From an uncultured Bacilli bacterium (lineage in GTDB: Bacteria; Bacillota_I; Bacilli_A; RF39; UBA660): DNA of 64,000 bases. The notes beneath the pieces were generated by a model that searched no databases, was not told the DNA's origin, and worked only from the letters and a program-made list of their open reading frames with translations. This document shows, in pieces, positions 1 through 8,617 of this stretch. Numbering within the stretch: the first letter of the stretch is position 1; every line of letters begins with the position of its first letter. The position numbers and the translations under genes were made by a program. The stretch spans positions 1 to 64,000 of the forward strand of contig CAKOJN010000006.1 in the NCBI GenBank assembly GCA_934090685.1, in the 5' to 3' direction.

Positions 1-30
1 TGAGGAAACTCAGTTCTTTTTGTTGTGTCT

Positions 31-59
31 ATAATATCATATTTTTTATCATTTGACAA
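31..59 (-). promoter_or_regulatory. Sigma-A type promoter for a gene off the left edge
   Basis: On the minus strand, TTGTCA (59-54) and TATTAT (36-31) are separated by 17 bp. Transcription would run leftward out of the window. A small GAAA-capped hairpin at positions 1-12 would lie in the transcribed leader. The downstream gene is not visible. Confidence 0.45.
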
Positions 60-95
60 AACTTAGATAATCATAAATATAAAATAAAAAGAATT

Positions 96-1013
96 TTATT
101 TCAAAAATCCTTTTATTATTAATTCTTCAGCACTCTTAGCATCAATACCAAGTGACATTAATTTAATAAACTGTTCACCTGCGATTTTACCAATAGATGC
201 TTCATGTATTAATTTTGCATTTACATCTTTAGCAAATATTTTTGGTATTGCTTTTACTTGTCCGTTTTCTTTAATTATTGCATCACATTCAACATGACCA
301 TAACACTCATTATTGCCAATTACATTTGAATTAAATTCTTGATAAGATGTATCTTCAGCAACTGATCTTGAAGTAACATGAGTACTTGAATTTTTTCCAT
401 TTAGTTTAACATCAAATATTGTTTTAGCTTTATTACTTCCGGTAGTAAGAATCTTTTCATTTATAACTAGTGTTGCTCCACTTTCTAATACTGCCTTAGT
501 AGTTCTTACAGTATCATCAACACCTTTAATTTGACTAGTTTCCATAACCATATAAGCATTTTTTCCTAGATATACTTCAGTTACAGGATTTAGTACTCTC
601 TTACCATCTCCTACTCCCTCACCATAATGTTTTTCTATATATTTAACTTTAGCATTTTCTTCTATATAGAATCTATGTATACCATCATGTCTTGAAGTAA
701 GATGACTAGGATTATTAATACCACATCCAGCAATAATAACACTATCAGAATCAGCACCTATATGAAAGTCATTATAAACAACATCATTTAGTCCACTTTC
801 AGTCAATATTACAGGAATATCACATACTCCACCTATGGTACCTTCTTTAACATAAATATCAATACCTTTATTATCTTCTTTAGATTCAATGTTAATGTAT
901 GGACTAACTTTTCTTTTAATACCTTTACCATCTTTACGAATATTATAAGCATCTGCTTCTTTTATATCATTAGGAAGTATTACATCTAATAAATTATTAT
1001 CTATTTTATTCAT
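96..1013 (-). CDS. sufB: SufB/SufD-family Fe-S scaffold protein (short form)
   Basis: This is the scaffold partner of the SufC ATPase in iron-sulfur cluster assembly, acting in the cytosol. The 305-residue protein is essentially the SufBD beta-helix core with the family C-terminus: GHVECD, then a HEASIGKI block followed by EQ, and a terminal EELIIKGF. The ATG at 1013 is chosen over an upstream in-frame start because GGAGGT lies 4 nt before it and because it overlaps the sufC stop. Classical SufB is about 465 residues, so the N-terminal third is missing. No SufS, SufU or SufD is present here. A short SufB-like protein paired only with SufC resembles the minimal SUF-like (SMS) arrangement; assigning it there is inference. 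Confidence 0.85.
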   Translation of the reverse strand: MNKIDNNLLDVILPNDIKEADAYNIRKDGKGIKRKVSPYINIESKEDNKGIDIYVKEGTIGGVCDIPVILTESGLNDVVYNDFHIGADSDSVIIAGCGINNPSHLTSRHDGIHRFYIEENAKVKYIEKHYGEGVGDGKRVLNPVTEVYLGKNAYMVMETSQIKGVDDTVRTTKAVLESGATLVINEKILTTGSNKAKTIFDVKLNGKNSSTHVTSRSVAEDTSYQEFNSNVIGNNECYGHVECDAIIKENGQVKAIPKIFAKDVNAKLIHEASIGKIAGEQFIKLMSLGIDAKSAEELIIKGFLK

Positions 1014-1695
1014 GAGTACCTCCAAATAATGTATCAAAGAAATTATCTTTATTATCAAATTTAACTATTTTACCCTTTTCCATAAGAATAATTTTATCAG
1101 CTATATTTAATATTCTTTCTTGATGAGAAATAACTAAATTAATTCCTTTGTTAGTATCTTGTATTTCTTTAAATACTTCATTTAAATTATTAAAACTCCA
1201 TAAATCAATACCAGCTTCAGGTTCATCAAAGATAGACACAATTGGATTTCTAGCTATTACAGTAGCAAGTTCTATTCTTTTTAACTCTCCTCCACTTAAT
1301 GACTTATTGACTTCTCTATCAATATATTCTAATGCATTAAGACCAACTTTATATAATATCTTACATGCATCAACTTTATTTATTTTATTGTTTGTAGCAA
1401 AAGATAATAAATCATACACAGTTATTCCTTTAAAACAAACTGGTTGTTGAAAAGCATACCCTATACCCATATTAGCTCTTTCATCTATAGAAAGATTAGT
1501 AATATCTATTCCATTAAATATAATTTTTCCACTATCAGGTGTTAAAATACCCATTATTATTTTAGCTAAAGTACTTTTACCACTACCATTAGGTCCAGTT
1601 ATAACATAAAATTTATTATCATCAAGTTTAAGATTAATATGATCTAATATTTTCTTATTATCTCTTTCAAAATATATATCTTTTAACTCTAACAT
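1006..1695 (-). CDS. sufC: Fe-S cluster assembly ATPase SufC
   Basis: This is the ABC-type ATPase that binds the SufB-like scaffold and drives cluster assembly. Its 229 residues carry the Walker A GPNGSGKST (34-42), the signature LSGGE (133-137), a Walker B ending in FDEPE (about 156-160) and the H-loop VISHQ. The EPEAGID variant after Walker B is typical of SufC rather than of importer ATPases. The start has AAAGGG upstream. It follows the P-type ATPase gene by 11 nt and overlaps the next gene by 8 nt, so it probably belongs to the cadC-led operon. Confidence 0.95.
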   Translation of the reverse strand: MLELKDIYFERDNKKILDHINLKLDDNKFYVITGPNGSGKSTLAKIIMGILTPDSGKIIFNGIDITNLSIDERANMGIGYAFQQPVCFKGITVYDLLSFATNNKINKVDACKILYKVGLNALEYIDREVNKSLSGGELKRIELATVIARNPIVSIFDEPEAGIDLWSFNNLNEVFKEIQDTNKGINLVISHQERILNIADKIILMEKGKIVKFDNKDNFFDTLFGGTHE

Positions 1696-1706
1696 ACATA
1701 CCCTTT

Positions 1707-3548
1707 CTAATACTTAATTTTAAGTATTCTAATTGAATTAAGTATTGCTAGTACTGATACACCAACATCTGCAAAAACTGCACTCCACATAGTTAAAATA
1801 CCAAAAGATATTAATATTAAAACAAATATTTTAACGCTAATTGCAAATACAATATTTTGCTTTACTATTTTCATAGTACTTTTAGATATATTGATCACTG
1901 TGGCAATCTTAGATAATTCATCAGTCATTATAACTATATCAGATGCCTCTATTGCAGCATCAGAACCGACTCCTCCCATTGATATACCAATATCAGCACT
2001 CATTATTACAGGAGCATCATTTATTCCATCACCAGCAAATACAATTTTACCATCATCTGTCAGTTTCTTTTTGAATTCATTTATTATATTTACTTTGTCT
2101 TGAGGAAGCAATTCAGAATAATATTCATTTATATTAAGTCTTTCAAAAACACTCTTACTAACATCATCTTTATCGCCTGTTAACATAACTGTTTTTTTAA
2201 TTCCAAGATTTTTTAACAATTTTAATGCAAGAGCACTATCATCTTTAATTCTATCACTAATAACCATATAACCATGATAAACATTATCAACAGCAACATA
2301 AATTATCGTACCTATTATATCACATTTTTCATATTCTATATTATTTTCTTCTAATAATTTATTATTACCAACCATTACTTTTTTATTATCAACTAATGCA
2401 ATAACTCCTCTACCTGGTATTTCTTTTACATCAGATATTTTATTAGGGTTGATTTTATGACCATAATCTTTTTTTATAGATATAGATATTGGATGATTAG
2501 AATAATACTCAGCATAACTAGCAAGTTTTAATAATTCATTATCTCTAATATCAACACTATGAATACTTCTTACTTTAAATTCACCTTCAGTGATTGTTCC
2601 AGTCTTATCAAAAGCTACAATTTCACTTTTAGATATTGTTTCTAAATAATTACTCCCTTTAACAAGTATTCCATTTTTAGAACAAGCACCTATTCCAGAA
2701 AAGAACCCAAGTGGTATAGATACAACTAATGCACATGGACAAGACACTACTAAAAATGATAATGCTCTATAAATCCAAGTATTAAAATCTTGATTAAAAA
2801 TTACTGGTGGAATTACCGATAATAAAATAGCCACTATTACAACAACAGGTGTATAGTATCTAGCAAACTTAGTAATAAAGTTTTCACTTTCACTCTTTCT
2901 ATTACTAGCATTTTCTACTAGTTCTAATATTTTACTAACAGTAGATTCACTAAATTCTTTAGTAACCTTAATTTTTAATATTCCACTTATATTAATGGAA
3001 CCACTTAATACTTCATCACCAATATCAACTTTTCTTAATTTACTCTCACCAGTTAGTGCTGATGTATTAAGAGCAGAGTCTCCACTTTCCACTATACCAT
3101 CAAGAGGTATTTTTTCACCTGATTTAACTAAAATTATATCTCCAATTTTAACTTCACTTGGATTTACTTTTACAGTATCTTTTCCCTTAATTACATTTGC
3201 ATAATCAGGTCTTATATCCATAAGAGAACTAATTGACTTTCTTGATTTGTCTAATGCATAGTCTTGAAAGAATTCACCTATTTGATAAAAAAGCATAACA
3301 GTTACTGCCTCAGGTATCTCATTAATAAAGAATGCTCCTAAAGTCGCAATTGTCATAAGAAAATTTTCATCAAATACTTTTCCTCTTATAATATTTCTAA
3401 ATGCTTTATAAATTATTTTATGACCAACAATTATATATGAAAGCAAAAAGAATACAACAGATAACTTATTATTTATTAAAAAAGCTATAATTAATAGTAC
3501 AATAGAAGTTATAATTATAATTATTTGTTTTTTCATCTTTTTATTCAT
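1707..3548 (-). CDS. cadA: P1B-type heavy-metal efflux ATPase (Cd/Zn/Pb class)
   Basis: This is a membrane ATPase exporting divalent soft metals such as Cd, Zn or Pb. The 613-residue protein has N-terminal membrane segments, the actuator TGES (166-169), the transport motif CPC within SCPCAL (269-274), the phosphorylation site DKTGT (314-318), the NHP motif of the SxHP family and GDGINDAP near residue 510. CPC together with a CadC-type regulator favours Cd/Zn/Pb over copper. The usual N-terminal metal-binding domain is absent and is supplied by the preceding overlapping gene. The start overlaps that gene's stop (TAATG) and has GGAG upstream. Exact metal specificity cannot be read from the sequence. 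Confidence 0.93.
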   Translation of the reverse strand: MNKKMKKQIIIIITSIVLLIIAFLINNKLSVVFFLLSYIIVGHKIIYKAFRNIIRGKVFDENFLMTIATLGAFFINEIPEAVTVMLFYQIGEFFQDYALDKSRKSISSLMDIRPDYANVIKGKDTVKVNPSEVKIGDIILVKSGEKIPLDGIVESGDSALNTSALTGESKLRKVDIGDEVLSGSINISGILKIKVTKEFSESTVSKILELVENASNRKSESENFITKFARYYTPVVVIVAILLSVIPPVIFNQDFNTWIYRALSFLVVSCPCALVVSIPLGFFSGIGACSKNGILVKGSNYLETISKSEIVAFDKTGTITEGEFKVRSIHSVDIRDNELLKLASYAEYYSNHPISISIKKDYGHKINPNKISDVKEIPGRGVIALVDNKKVMVGNNKLLEENNIEYEKCDIIGTIIYVAVDNVYHGYMVISDRIKDDSALALKLLKNLGIKKTVMLTGDKDDVSKSVFERLNINEYYSELLPQDKVNIINEFKKKLTDDGKIVFAGDGINDAPVIMSADIGISMGGVGSDAAIEASDIVIMTDELSKIATVINISKSTMKIVKQNIVFAISVKIFVLILISFGILTMWSAVFADVGVSVLAILNSIRILKIKY

Positions 3549-3772
3549 TATAACTCCTTTATACTAACGTCTGGTTCTTCACGTCTTATTATCTTCTTAA
3601 TTGATTTTAATGCATCATTTAAATCAAACTCATTACAGTCAAATGTTAGTCTTTCTGCCATGAAACTAATTGTTACATTTTTAATCAAATCTATTTTATT
3701 TAGTTCACTTTCAAGTTCACATGCACATGCTACACAGTCAAGACCCTCTATTTTATATTTATAGTTATTCAT
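3548..3772 (-). CDS. Free-standing heavy-metal-associated (HMA) domain protein
   Basis: This 74-residue ferredoxin-like metal-binding protein contains GLDCVACACE near its N-terminus, an HMA-type CxxC loop with a third cysteine two residues later. In most CadA/ZntA pumps this domain is fused to the ATPase N-terminus. Here it is a separate gene with an ATGA overlap to cadC upstream and a TAATG overlap to the pump downstream, so the three are translationally coupled. It probably delivers metal to the pump or acts as its detached regulatory domain. The alternative, that it is a general metallochaperone, is less likely given the overlaps. Confidence 0.85.
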   Translation of the reverse strand: MNNYKYKIEGLDCVACACELESELNKIDLIKNVTISFMAERLTFDCNEFDLNDALKSIKKIIRREEPDVSIKEL

Positions 3773-4137
3773 TTTTCCTCCTCATGATATATATGCTCTA
3801 AACCAATTTCAAATAATTTATTAATATGATCATCATCTAAAGTATAGTATACCTCTTTTCCACTACGTCTACACTTAACAATATTACTTTTTCTTAATAC
3901 TGCTAGTTGATGAGATACAGCAGATTTAGTCATATTAAGAACATTTGCTATATCACAAACACACATTTCATTTTTATCAAGAGTAAATAATATTCTACAT
4001 CTAGTAGTGTCCCCAATTAATTTATATAATTCTGCAAGATTCAAAAATGTTTTATCACTAGGCATACTGTGAAGTACATCATCTACCCTATCTTGATGAA
4101 TAATATTACAATCACATGAATAATCGTTTTTAAACAT
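3769..4137 (-). CDS. cadC: ArsR/SmtB-family metal-sensing repressor, CadC type
   Basis: This winged-helix repressor releases DNA on binding Cd, Pb or Zn. The 122-residue form from ATG 4137 is chosen because GGAGG precedes it; an upstream in-frame start has no ribosome site. It has the CadC four-cysteine sensor: Cys8 and Cys10 near the N-terminus, and Cys59 and Cys61 in MCVCDIA. It also has a C-terminal D/H-H/E cluster (DDDH, then LEHIYHEE) like the alpha-5 zinc site. The recognition helix region is NMTKSAVSHQLAVL. It leads the operon of HMA protein, pump, sufC and sufB-like gene, and sits just downstream of a palindromic operator. Confidence 0.92.
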   Translation of the reverse strand: MFKNDYSCDCNIIHQDRVDDVLHSMPSDKTFLNLAELYKLIGDTTRCRILFTLDKNEMCVCDIANVLNMTKSAVSHQLAVLRKSNIVKCRRSGKEVYYTLDDDHINKLFEIGLEHIYHEEEK

Positions 4138-4146
4138 AATCCCTCC

Positions 4147-4170
4147 ATAGTTGAATATTCTTTCAACTAT
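4147..4170 (-). promoter_or_regulatory. CadC operator (inverted repeat)
   Basis: A perfect 9-bp inverted repeat, ATAGTTGAA (4147-4155) and TTCAACTAT (4162-4170) with a 6-bp spacer, lies over the expected transcription start of the cadC promoter. A second copy of the half-site ATAGTTGAAT follows at 4178-4187, between -35 and -10, and faces an imperfect ATTCA at 4192-4196. The TTGAA/TTCAA core matches ArsR-family operators, so negative autoregulation is expected. Confidence 0.8.
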
Positions 4171-4174
4171 TACA

Positions 4175-4204
4175 ATTATAGTTGAATAACCATTCACTTG
4201 TCAA
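4175..4204 (-). promoter_or_regulatory. Promoter of the cadC operon
   Basis: Consensus hexamers TTGACA (4204-4199) and TATAAT (4180-4175) are separated by 18 bp on the minus strand. The operator half-sites overlap the spacer and the start point, as expected for a strong promoter held by a metal-released repressor. Confidence 0.85.
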
Positions 4205-4270
4205 TAAAAAAATAAATATTTACACAATATTTATTTTATATTTAATACTGAGTATAACTTCCTATAAATT

Positions 4271-4298
4271 AAAAAAGCAAATAACAAGTATTTGCTTA
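4271..4298 (-). terminator. Rho-independent terminator of the CotD-like gene
   Basis: A perfect 9-bp stem, AAGCAAATA with TATTTGCTT around a 5-nt loop, is followed by a T run on the minus strand. The stem begins at the stop codon of the CotD-like gene. Confidence 0.8.
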
Positions 4299-4625
4299 CA
4301 TAAATTTACAAGAGCATCCTTCATTTACATTACATATATCATTTTCTTCTGTGCATGTATAACAATTACTATAAGTATGTTTATAAATATGATGATTAAT
4401 TATTCTAGTATTTACAGGACAAACATGTGGTACTTCATGAATTATTTGTCTATGTATACATCTTTCTTGAGGACATTCATATATAGGAGGACAAACTATA
4501 CCAGGCATACTATTACAACTCATTGCTGTTGCATTAGTATTTTCTGGTGTTACTTTTAAATCAGCAGATCCTTCAATAGTATATCCTTGATACATTCCCA
4601 TTGTACTATCTTTCACTTTAAACAA
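4296..4625 (-). CDS. CotD-like cysteine/histidine-rich protein
   Basis: This is a 109-residue protein with ten cysteines and several histidines. The segment VPHVCPVNTRIINHHIYKH matches the core of spore-coat protein CotD, where a VPHIHP-type stretch is followed by a basic NHHIYKH block. In Bacillus, CotD is an inner-coat protein crosslinked into the spore coat. There is no signal peptide or membrane segment. It stands alone, with its own terminator, between the metal operon and the VWA cluster. Whether this organism makes spores is not shown by the window, although spoVS and a SpoIIAA-like gene also occur. The cysteine content could also mean a metal-binding role. Confidence 0.6.
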   Translation of the reverse strand: MFKVKDSTMGMYQGYTIEGSADLKVTPENTNATAMSCNSMPGIVCPPIYECPQERCIHRQIIHEVPHVCPVNTRIINHHIYKHTYSNCYTCTEENDICNVNEGCSCKFM

Positions 4626-4698
4626 CTCCCTTTCATAATTAGTTTATGTCTAAAATAAAAGAATGACTAGGCAAATTAAAACTAAAAAAGAGTATTTA

Positions 4699-5820
4699 TT
4701 ATTTTTGTGATAAATACTCTATTAATCTTTCATATATTTCCATTTTAAGACCAGAAGTAACACTTGTTATTTTTTGAGGAACACCTTTTATGTTAATCTT
4801 ACTAACATCATAATTACCACCAGTAGTACCAACTCTAAATCCATATTTTTCCCATGCAATTTGTGATACATCTTTATCTTCAAATGCTTTCAACACAGTT
4901 TTACCATTCTCAGATAACGCTGCGATACAGTGAGAATTCCATATAGTTGGTGTTGGATATAATATTACAACATCATCTTTAACTTGATTCCATCCATCAG
5001 GATTAGAATTAGCAAAATCAATTAAACTCTTTTCATAATCAACTATTATAGGTTTAGCACCCATACCAGTCTTTAAAAACATTGAAAATAAATCTGCAGG
5101 AGTATTATTCATATAACCAGATTTTTCATAAAATGTTTTTAACTTAGGAAGTGCATTTTCAATATTATTTTCGTTAACTTCTCCGCCTGCCATAACAGAT
5201 AATAGAAGTCCATAATAAGTCGCACCAGGAGAAGATGTAACAGGATCTACAGAACCAACATTTATTGAACCATATATACTACTAAGACCTATATCACTCC
5301 ATTTTTTACCACTCAATATATAATCAATAAGTTTATTCATATCAGTAATATAATAAATATTATCTTTTAATGTCACTATATTTTCTTTAATCAATGCCTC
5401 AGCAACAGGTTTCCAACTATACATTACTATTGGCGTATTTAAAACTAAATCGCCATCAAGAACTGTATAACGTTTTGCTTCATCTCCTATCGCAGGAGTT
5501 TTATATTCATTATAATATCTTTCATCTGAGAAAAATATTAAATCATACATCTCACTGTTTTCTCTTAATACAGGGATTTTAACAGTTTTACCATTACTCC
5601 ATGTATCATTTACTAATTTAAAATGATATTTATTTTCAAATACACTATTTATATCATTGTCAGCAAGAAGATCTTCTTTACCACCACCCACTGCTGCATA
5701 TACATTTACTGTATTCTTACTAAAACTACCTTTATTTTTAAATACCACCGCAACTATAACTACTGCAAGTATTATAATGACTCCTATAATTATAGATACA
5801 GTTTTCTCATTTTTCATCAT
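4699..5820 (-). CDS. Membrane-anchored periplasmic-binding-like protein of the VWA/XpaC cluster
   Basis: The protein of about 373 residues has one N-terminal membrane segment (about residues 7-28) and an extracytoplasmic domain resembling an extracellular solute-binding protein. There is no lipobox. ATG 5820 is chosen because AGGAAGTG precedes it; the start overlaps the stop of the XpaC-like gene. No ABC permease or ATPase is nearby, so classical import is unlikely. Its neighbour at 6412-8004 combines a similar binding-like region with a VWA domain, so the two may be partners in an envelope complex. The ligand is unknown. Confidence 0.6.
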   Translation of the reverse strand: MMKNEKTVSIIIGVIIILAVVIVAVVFKNKGSFSKNTVNVYAAVGGGKEDLLADNDINSVFENKYHFKLVNDTWSNGKTVKIPVLRENSEMYDLIFFSDERYYNEYKTPAIGDEAKRYTVLDGDLVLNTPIVMYSWKPVAEALIKENIVTLKDNIYYITDMNKLIDYILSGKKWSDIGLSSIYGSINVGSVDPVTSSPGATYYGLLLSVMAGGEVNENNIENALPKLKTFYEKSGYMNNTPADLFSMFLKTGMGAKPIIVDYEKSLIDFANSNPDGWNQVKDDVVILYPTPTIWNSHCIAALSENGKTVLKAFEDKDVSQIAWEKYGFRVGTTGGNYDVSKINIKGVPQKITSVTSGLKMEIYERLIEYLSQK

Positions 5821-6412
5821 TTTCTTCACTTCCTTCATCATCAAAATCTATATCAGATGTTTTTTCAAATATTTTCATTTCAAAATCAAGTTCTTTATCT
5901 TTTGATTTAACAATTTCTTCAAGCAATCTATCACATTCATGTTCTACTTCTTTAATATAAACTGACATCTTAAGAATCAATTTATTCTCAACAAATGTTT
6001 TTTCGTCTTTACTTTCCGCTTCTATATATTTAGTAACTATCTTAGTGGTAAAAGGTAAATAATAATCTAAAAAGTTATATATTTTAGTAGCATTATTTGG
6101 TTTAGTTTCTAAATATTTAGTTATTTTAGAAGAAACATTAACTATCTTAGTAAGTTTATTTCTAATATTTTTATCTTTTATTTTTTCTTTATAATCATTT
6201 AACTTCGACATTTCAAAGTAATATTTAGATATTGCTTGAACATCATAAAGTCTCATGTCTTTACCTCTAAATAAGAACACCCCACCAACATAAATAACTA
6301 TTGATAATAAAAGTGATACTAATAGATAAAAGTCAAAGACTATATAAAATAGTATAAATGCTATTCCCGAGACTAAAGCAGATAATATAAATCTTTTTTG
6401 AATCTTAATCAT
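5807..6412 (-). CDS. XpaC-like (5-bromo-4-chloroindolyl phosphate hydrolysis family) membrane protein
   Basis: This 201-residue protein has two adjacent N-terminal membrane segments (about 7-50), then a helical cytoplasmic domain containing FLDYYLPFTTKIVTKY. That stretch matches the family signature of XpaC proteins, with a YLP followed by a conserved lysine/tyrosine helix. The C-terminus is acidic. XpaC homologues often sit next to toxic-anion-resistance (TelA) and VWA genes; their biochemical activity is unsettled despite the name. It overlaps the VWA gene upstream (TAATG) and the binding-protein-like gene downstream, so the three form one operon. TelA itself is not in the window. Confidence 0.7.
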   Translation of the reverse strand: MIKIQKRFILSALVSGIAFILFYIVFDFYLLVSLLLSIVIYVGGVFLFRGKDMRLYDVQAISKYYFEMSKLNDYKEKIKDKNIRNKLTKIVNVSSKITKYLETKPNNATKIYNFLDYYLPFTTKIVTKYIEAESKDEKTFVENKLILKMSVYIKEVEHECDRLLEEIVKSKDKELDFEMKIFEKTSDIDFDDEGSEENDEK

Positions 6413-8004
6413 TAGTTATAACTCCTTACTTCTTTAAATGCCTTTTTCAAATTAGTTTTACCATCAAATACTTTAGCATTAGTAAGTTTTGCTATATCAT
6501 TTAATTGCTTATCATTTGAACTTCCAAACATTATACTATATACAGGAATATTATAATTATTGTTTTTATATATATTAGATAGATTATAAAAACTTCCGTA
6601 ATTAGATTCACCATCAGTCATTAATATAACTGTTTTAGTATATTCATTTCCTACAGAATTAACTTCTTTTAATCCTTCTATAACACAGTCATATATGTTA
6701 GTTCCTCCATTTGGTTGTAAACTAATTATATTATTAATTAACTCAGATGTATCTGTTCCACTATTTGCTTTTAATATTCTACGATTAGAAGCACTAAATG
6801 GAATAACTGTAATTAAATCATCTTCAGAAAATTGTAATAACTCTTTACTTGCTTCACTTCTATCTAATATATACTTCATTGCATTTTTTAATTGCTCTTG
6901 TCCACTTCCATACATACTACCAGAATAATCTAAACAGAACGCTACACTAGATGGTTTTCTAAGTTCATCTATGTATACCGCTAAAGCCTCAGTCATAACT
7001 GCTTTAGATGGATATTTTAATGGTATTAAATATTTAGAAGTATCTATCCCCCATGATGGATTAAATGTCTCTTTTGATACATTAGTATTTACTCCGCCAT
7101 ACCAAGTTCTCTTTCCATAATCTTGTAATTTCTTTTGTGATTCATTAGAAAGTAAGAATGTTTGCAATTTATTAAATTCTTCTAATTTATCTTGATTTCT
7201 ATCTACATATGCAAATGGTGAATCATTAATCGCAACGCCATCAACTGGATAAAGTAAATATAAAGGTTCTTTATTATTAGCAACTAATTCTTTATTAATA
7301 TTTATTAATGATGATTCATTTGCAATTACTGCTTCATAAGAATCACTTGATAAAAACATATCTTCTAAGAATGTATCACTACCACTAACTCTTTCTACTC
7401 CACTAAATAATGATTTTAAATTTGCTTTCAACGTTTTATCATTAAGCATCTCCATAGTCAATATTTCAGGACTACCAGCAAGTGAATTCAAAAAGCCTAA
7501 ATAAGCAGTAAGACCAGTATTAGTTTTAGTTACAGATGACATAACATATTTTAATTTACCATCTTTTATAACATTCATTATATCTTTATTATAAATGTTT
7601 TTATTAACAAATCCTAATTCATTTGCCTTACTTTTTTTAATACCCATTACAACAGGATTAATACTTACTGATTTAGAATTGATAACTTTCACATCAGTTA
7701 ACATATATAACCAAATTGAATTAGACATCCATACCGCATCATATGATTCATCTTCTTTTAAAACATCAAGTGCTTCTAAATCATCAGCATAACTAACTAC
7801 AATATTTATCTTATTTTCTTTTCCATATTTAATAAGTTCATCCATATAAACCTTATTATCAGGATTAGATAATATTGTAAATGAATAATTTCTTTTAATA
7901 TTTTCAAATACTCTTTTACCTGCTGGTAAAAATGTTGATATCAATATATAACCTATTATAATTAATAATAACCAAAAACCTATTGATTTTTTACTTTTAT
8001 TCAT
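6412..8004 (-). CDS. Membrane-anchored substrate-binding plus VWA domain protein
   Basis: The 530-residue protein has an N-terminal membrane anchor (about 9-27), a solute-binding-like extracellular region (about 35-330) and a C-terminal von Willebrand A domain (about 350-530). The VWA MIDAS motif is intact: DYSGS in LDYSGSM, a downstream threonine in GGTNI and MTDGES. Such VWA domains bind a metal ion and mediate protein-protein contacts. A good ribosome site (AAGGTG) precedes the ATG. It is translationally coupled to the XpaC-like gene. Function is inferred only as an envelope adhesion or assembly factor. Confidence 0.75.
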   Translation of the reverse strand: MNKSKKSIGFWLLLIIIGYILISTFLPAGKRVFENIKRNYSFTILSNPDNKVYMDELIKYGKENKINIVVSYADDLEALDVLKEDESYDAVWMSNSIWLYMLTDVKVINSKSVSINPVVMGIKKSKANELGFVNKNIYNKDIMNVIKDGKLKYVMSSVTKTNTGLTAYLGFLNSLAGSPEILTMEMLNDKTLKANLKSLFSGVERVSGSDTFLEDMFLSSDSYEAVIANESSLININKELVANNKEPLYLLYPVDGVAINDSPFAYVDRNQDKLEEFNKLQTFLLSNESQKKLQDYGKRTWYGGVNTNVSKETFNPSWGIDTSKYLIPLKYPSKAVMTEALAVYIDELRKPSSVAFCLDYSGSMYGSGQEQLKNAMKYILDRSEASKELLQFSEDDLITVIPFSASNRRILKANSGTDTSELINNIISLQPNGGTNIYDCVIEGLKEVNSVGNEYTKTVILMTDGESNYGSFYNLSNIYKNNNYNIPVYSIMFGSSNDKQLNDIAKLTNAKVFDGKTNLKKAFKEVRSYN

Positions 8005-8005
8005 C

Positions 8006-8617
8006 TTACTTCACCTTATCTTTTTTAACTTTTGTAGTAGAACTCCATCTAAACTTTCCATCTATTTTTTTAAATACATGTTTATAGTATCCTACTTTCT
8101 TTTTATTTACTGCTTCTTTAGAATTTATATCACTATATTTTACTTCATTTTCATTACTAATTTTTAAATAATAACTATCATATATCACAATAGTATCACT
8201 ATTTTTTTGTATCTTACTAATAGTTGTATTAACACTTATATTACCATCAATATCATTCTTACAACTATATAATAAAAATTCATTCCTCTTACTTTTGTAT
8301 ACTCCATTAATAGAATATGCATTTAGATTAGGATAATTTTTTAACATTTGTAATTGAGAAGTATCTTTAATATTAATATCATTAACTTTAGTATTATAGT
8401 TAGGGAATATCTTCATATAATCTACTTCTATATCATCACCAAATATTTCATGTATTTTATTTTCAAGTAAATCACCATCAAGTTCATATACACCATCTTT
8501 AAAACAATTCCCATATTTTTCTTTCAAATTAATTTTTTGTTCCTTTAATATTTTGTTAATTGAATATACTGTCATATACTTAATCGCATTATTTCTATTA
8601 CTATCCTCTTCATGCAT
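8006..8617 (-). CDS. Uncharacterised protein, second reading frame of a split gene
   Basis: From the ATG at 8617 this encodes 203 residues with no recognised domain. It is mostly charged and polar, with a lysine-rich end. There is no ribosome site before the ATG, and its start overlaps the 3' end of the preceding 70-residue frame by 8 nt in a different phase. The preceding frame supplies a membrane anchor that this protein lacks, so the two probably represent one anchored extracytoplasmic protein of about 270 residues, broken by a frameshift or read by reinitiation. It is followed 1 nt later by the VWA gene, which makes it the head of that cluster. Confidence 0.5.
   Translation of the reverse strand: MHEEDSNRNNAIKYMTVYSINKILKEQKINLKEKYGNCFKDGVYELDGDLLENKIHEIFGDDIEVDYMKIFPNYNTKVNDINIKDTSQLQMLKNYPNLNAYSINGVYKSKRNEFLLYSCKNDIDGNISVNTTISKIQKNSDTIVIYDSYYLKISNENEVKYSDINSKEAVNKKKVGYYKHVFKKIDGKFRWSSTTKVKKDKVK

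Noticed and set aside
1..16. GAAA-capped hairpin as a rightward terminator
   Set aside because: The stem is only 4 bp and cut by the window edge, and a leftward promoter lies beside it.
4182..4559. 125-codon open frame on the plus strand
   Set aside because: It lies antisense to the CotD-like gene and has no ribosome site; its composition is that of a shadow frame.
5623..5910. Two overlapping plus-strand open frames in the binding-protein/XpaC region
   Set aside because: They are antisense to well-supported coupled genes and are rich in Ile, Phe and Tyr from AT-rich complement.
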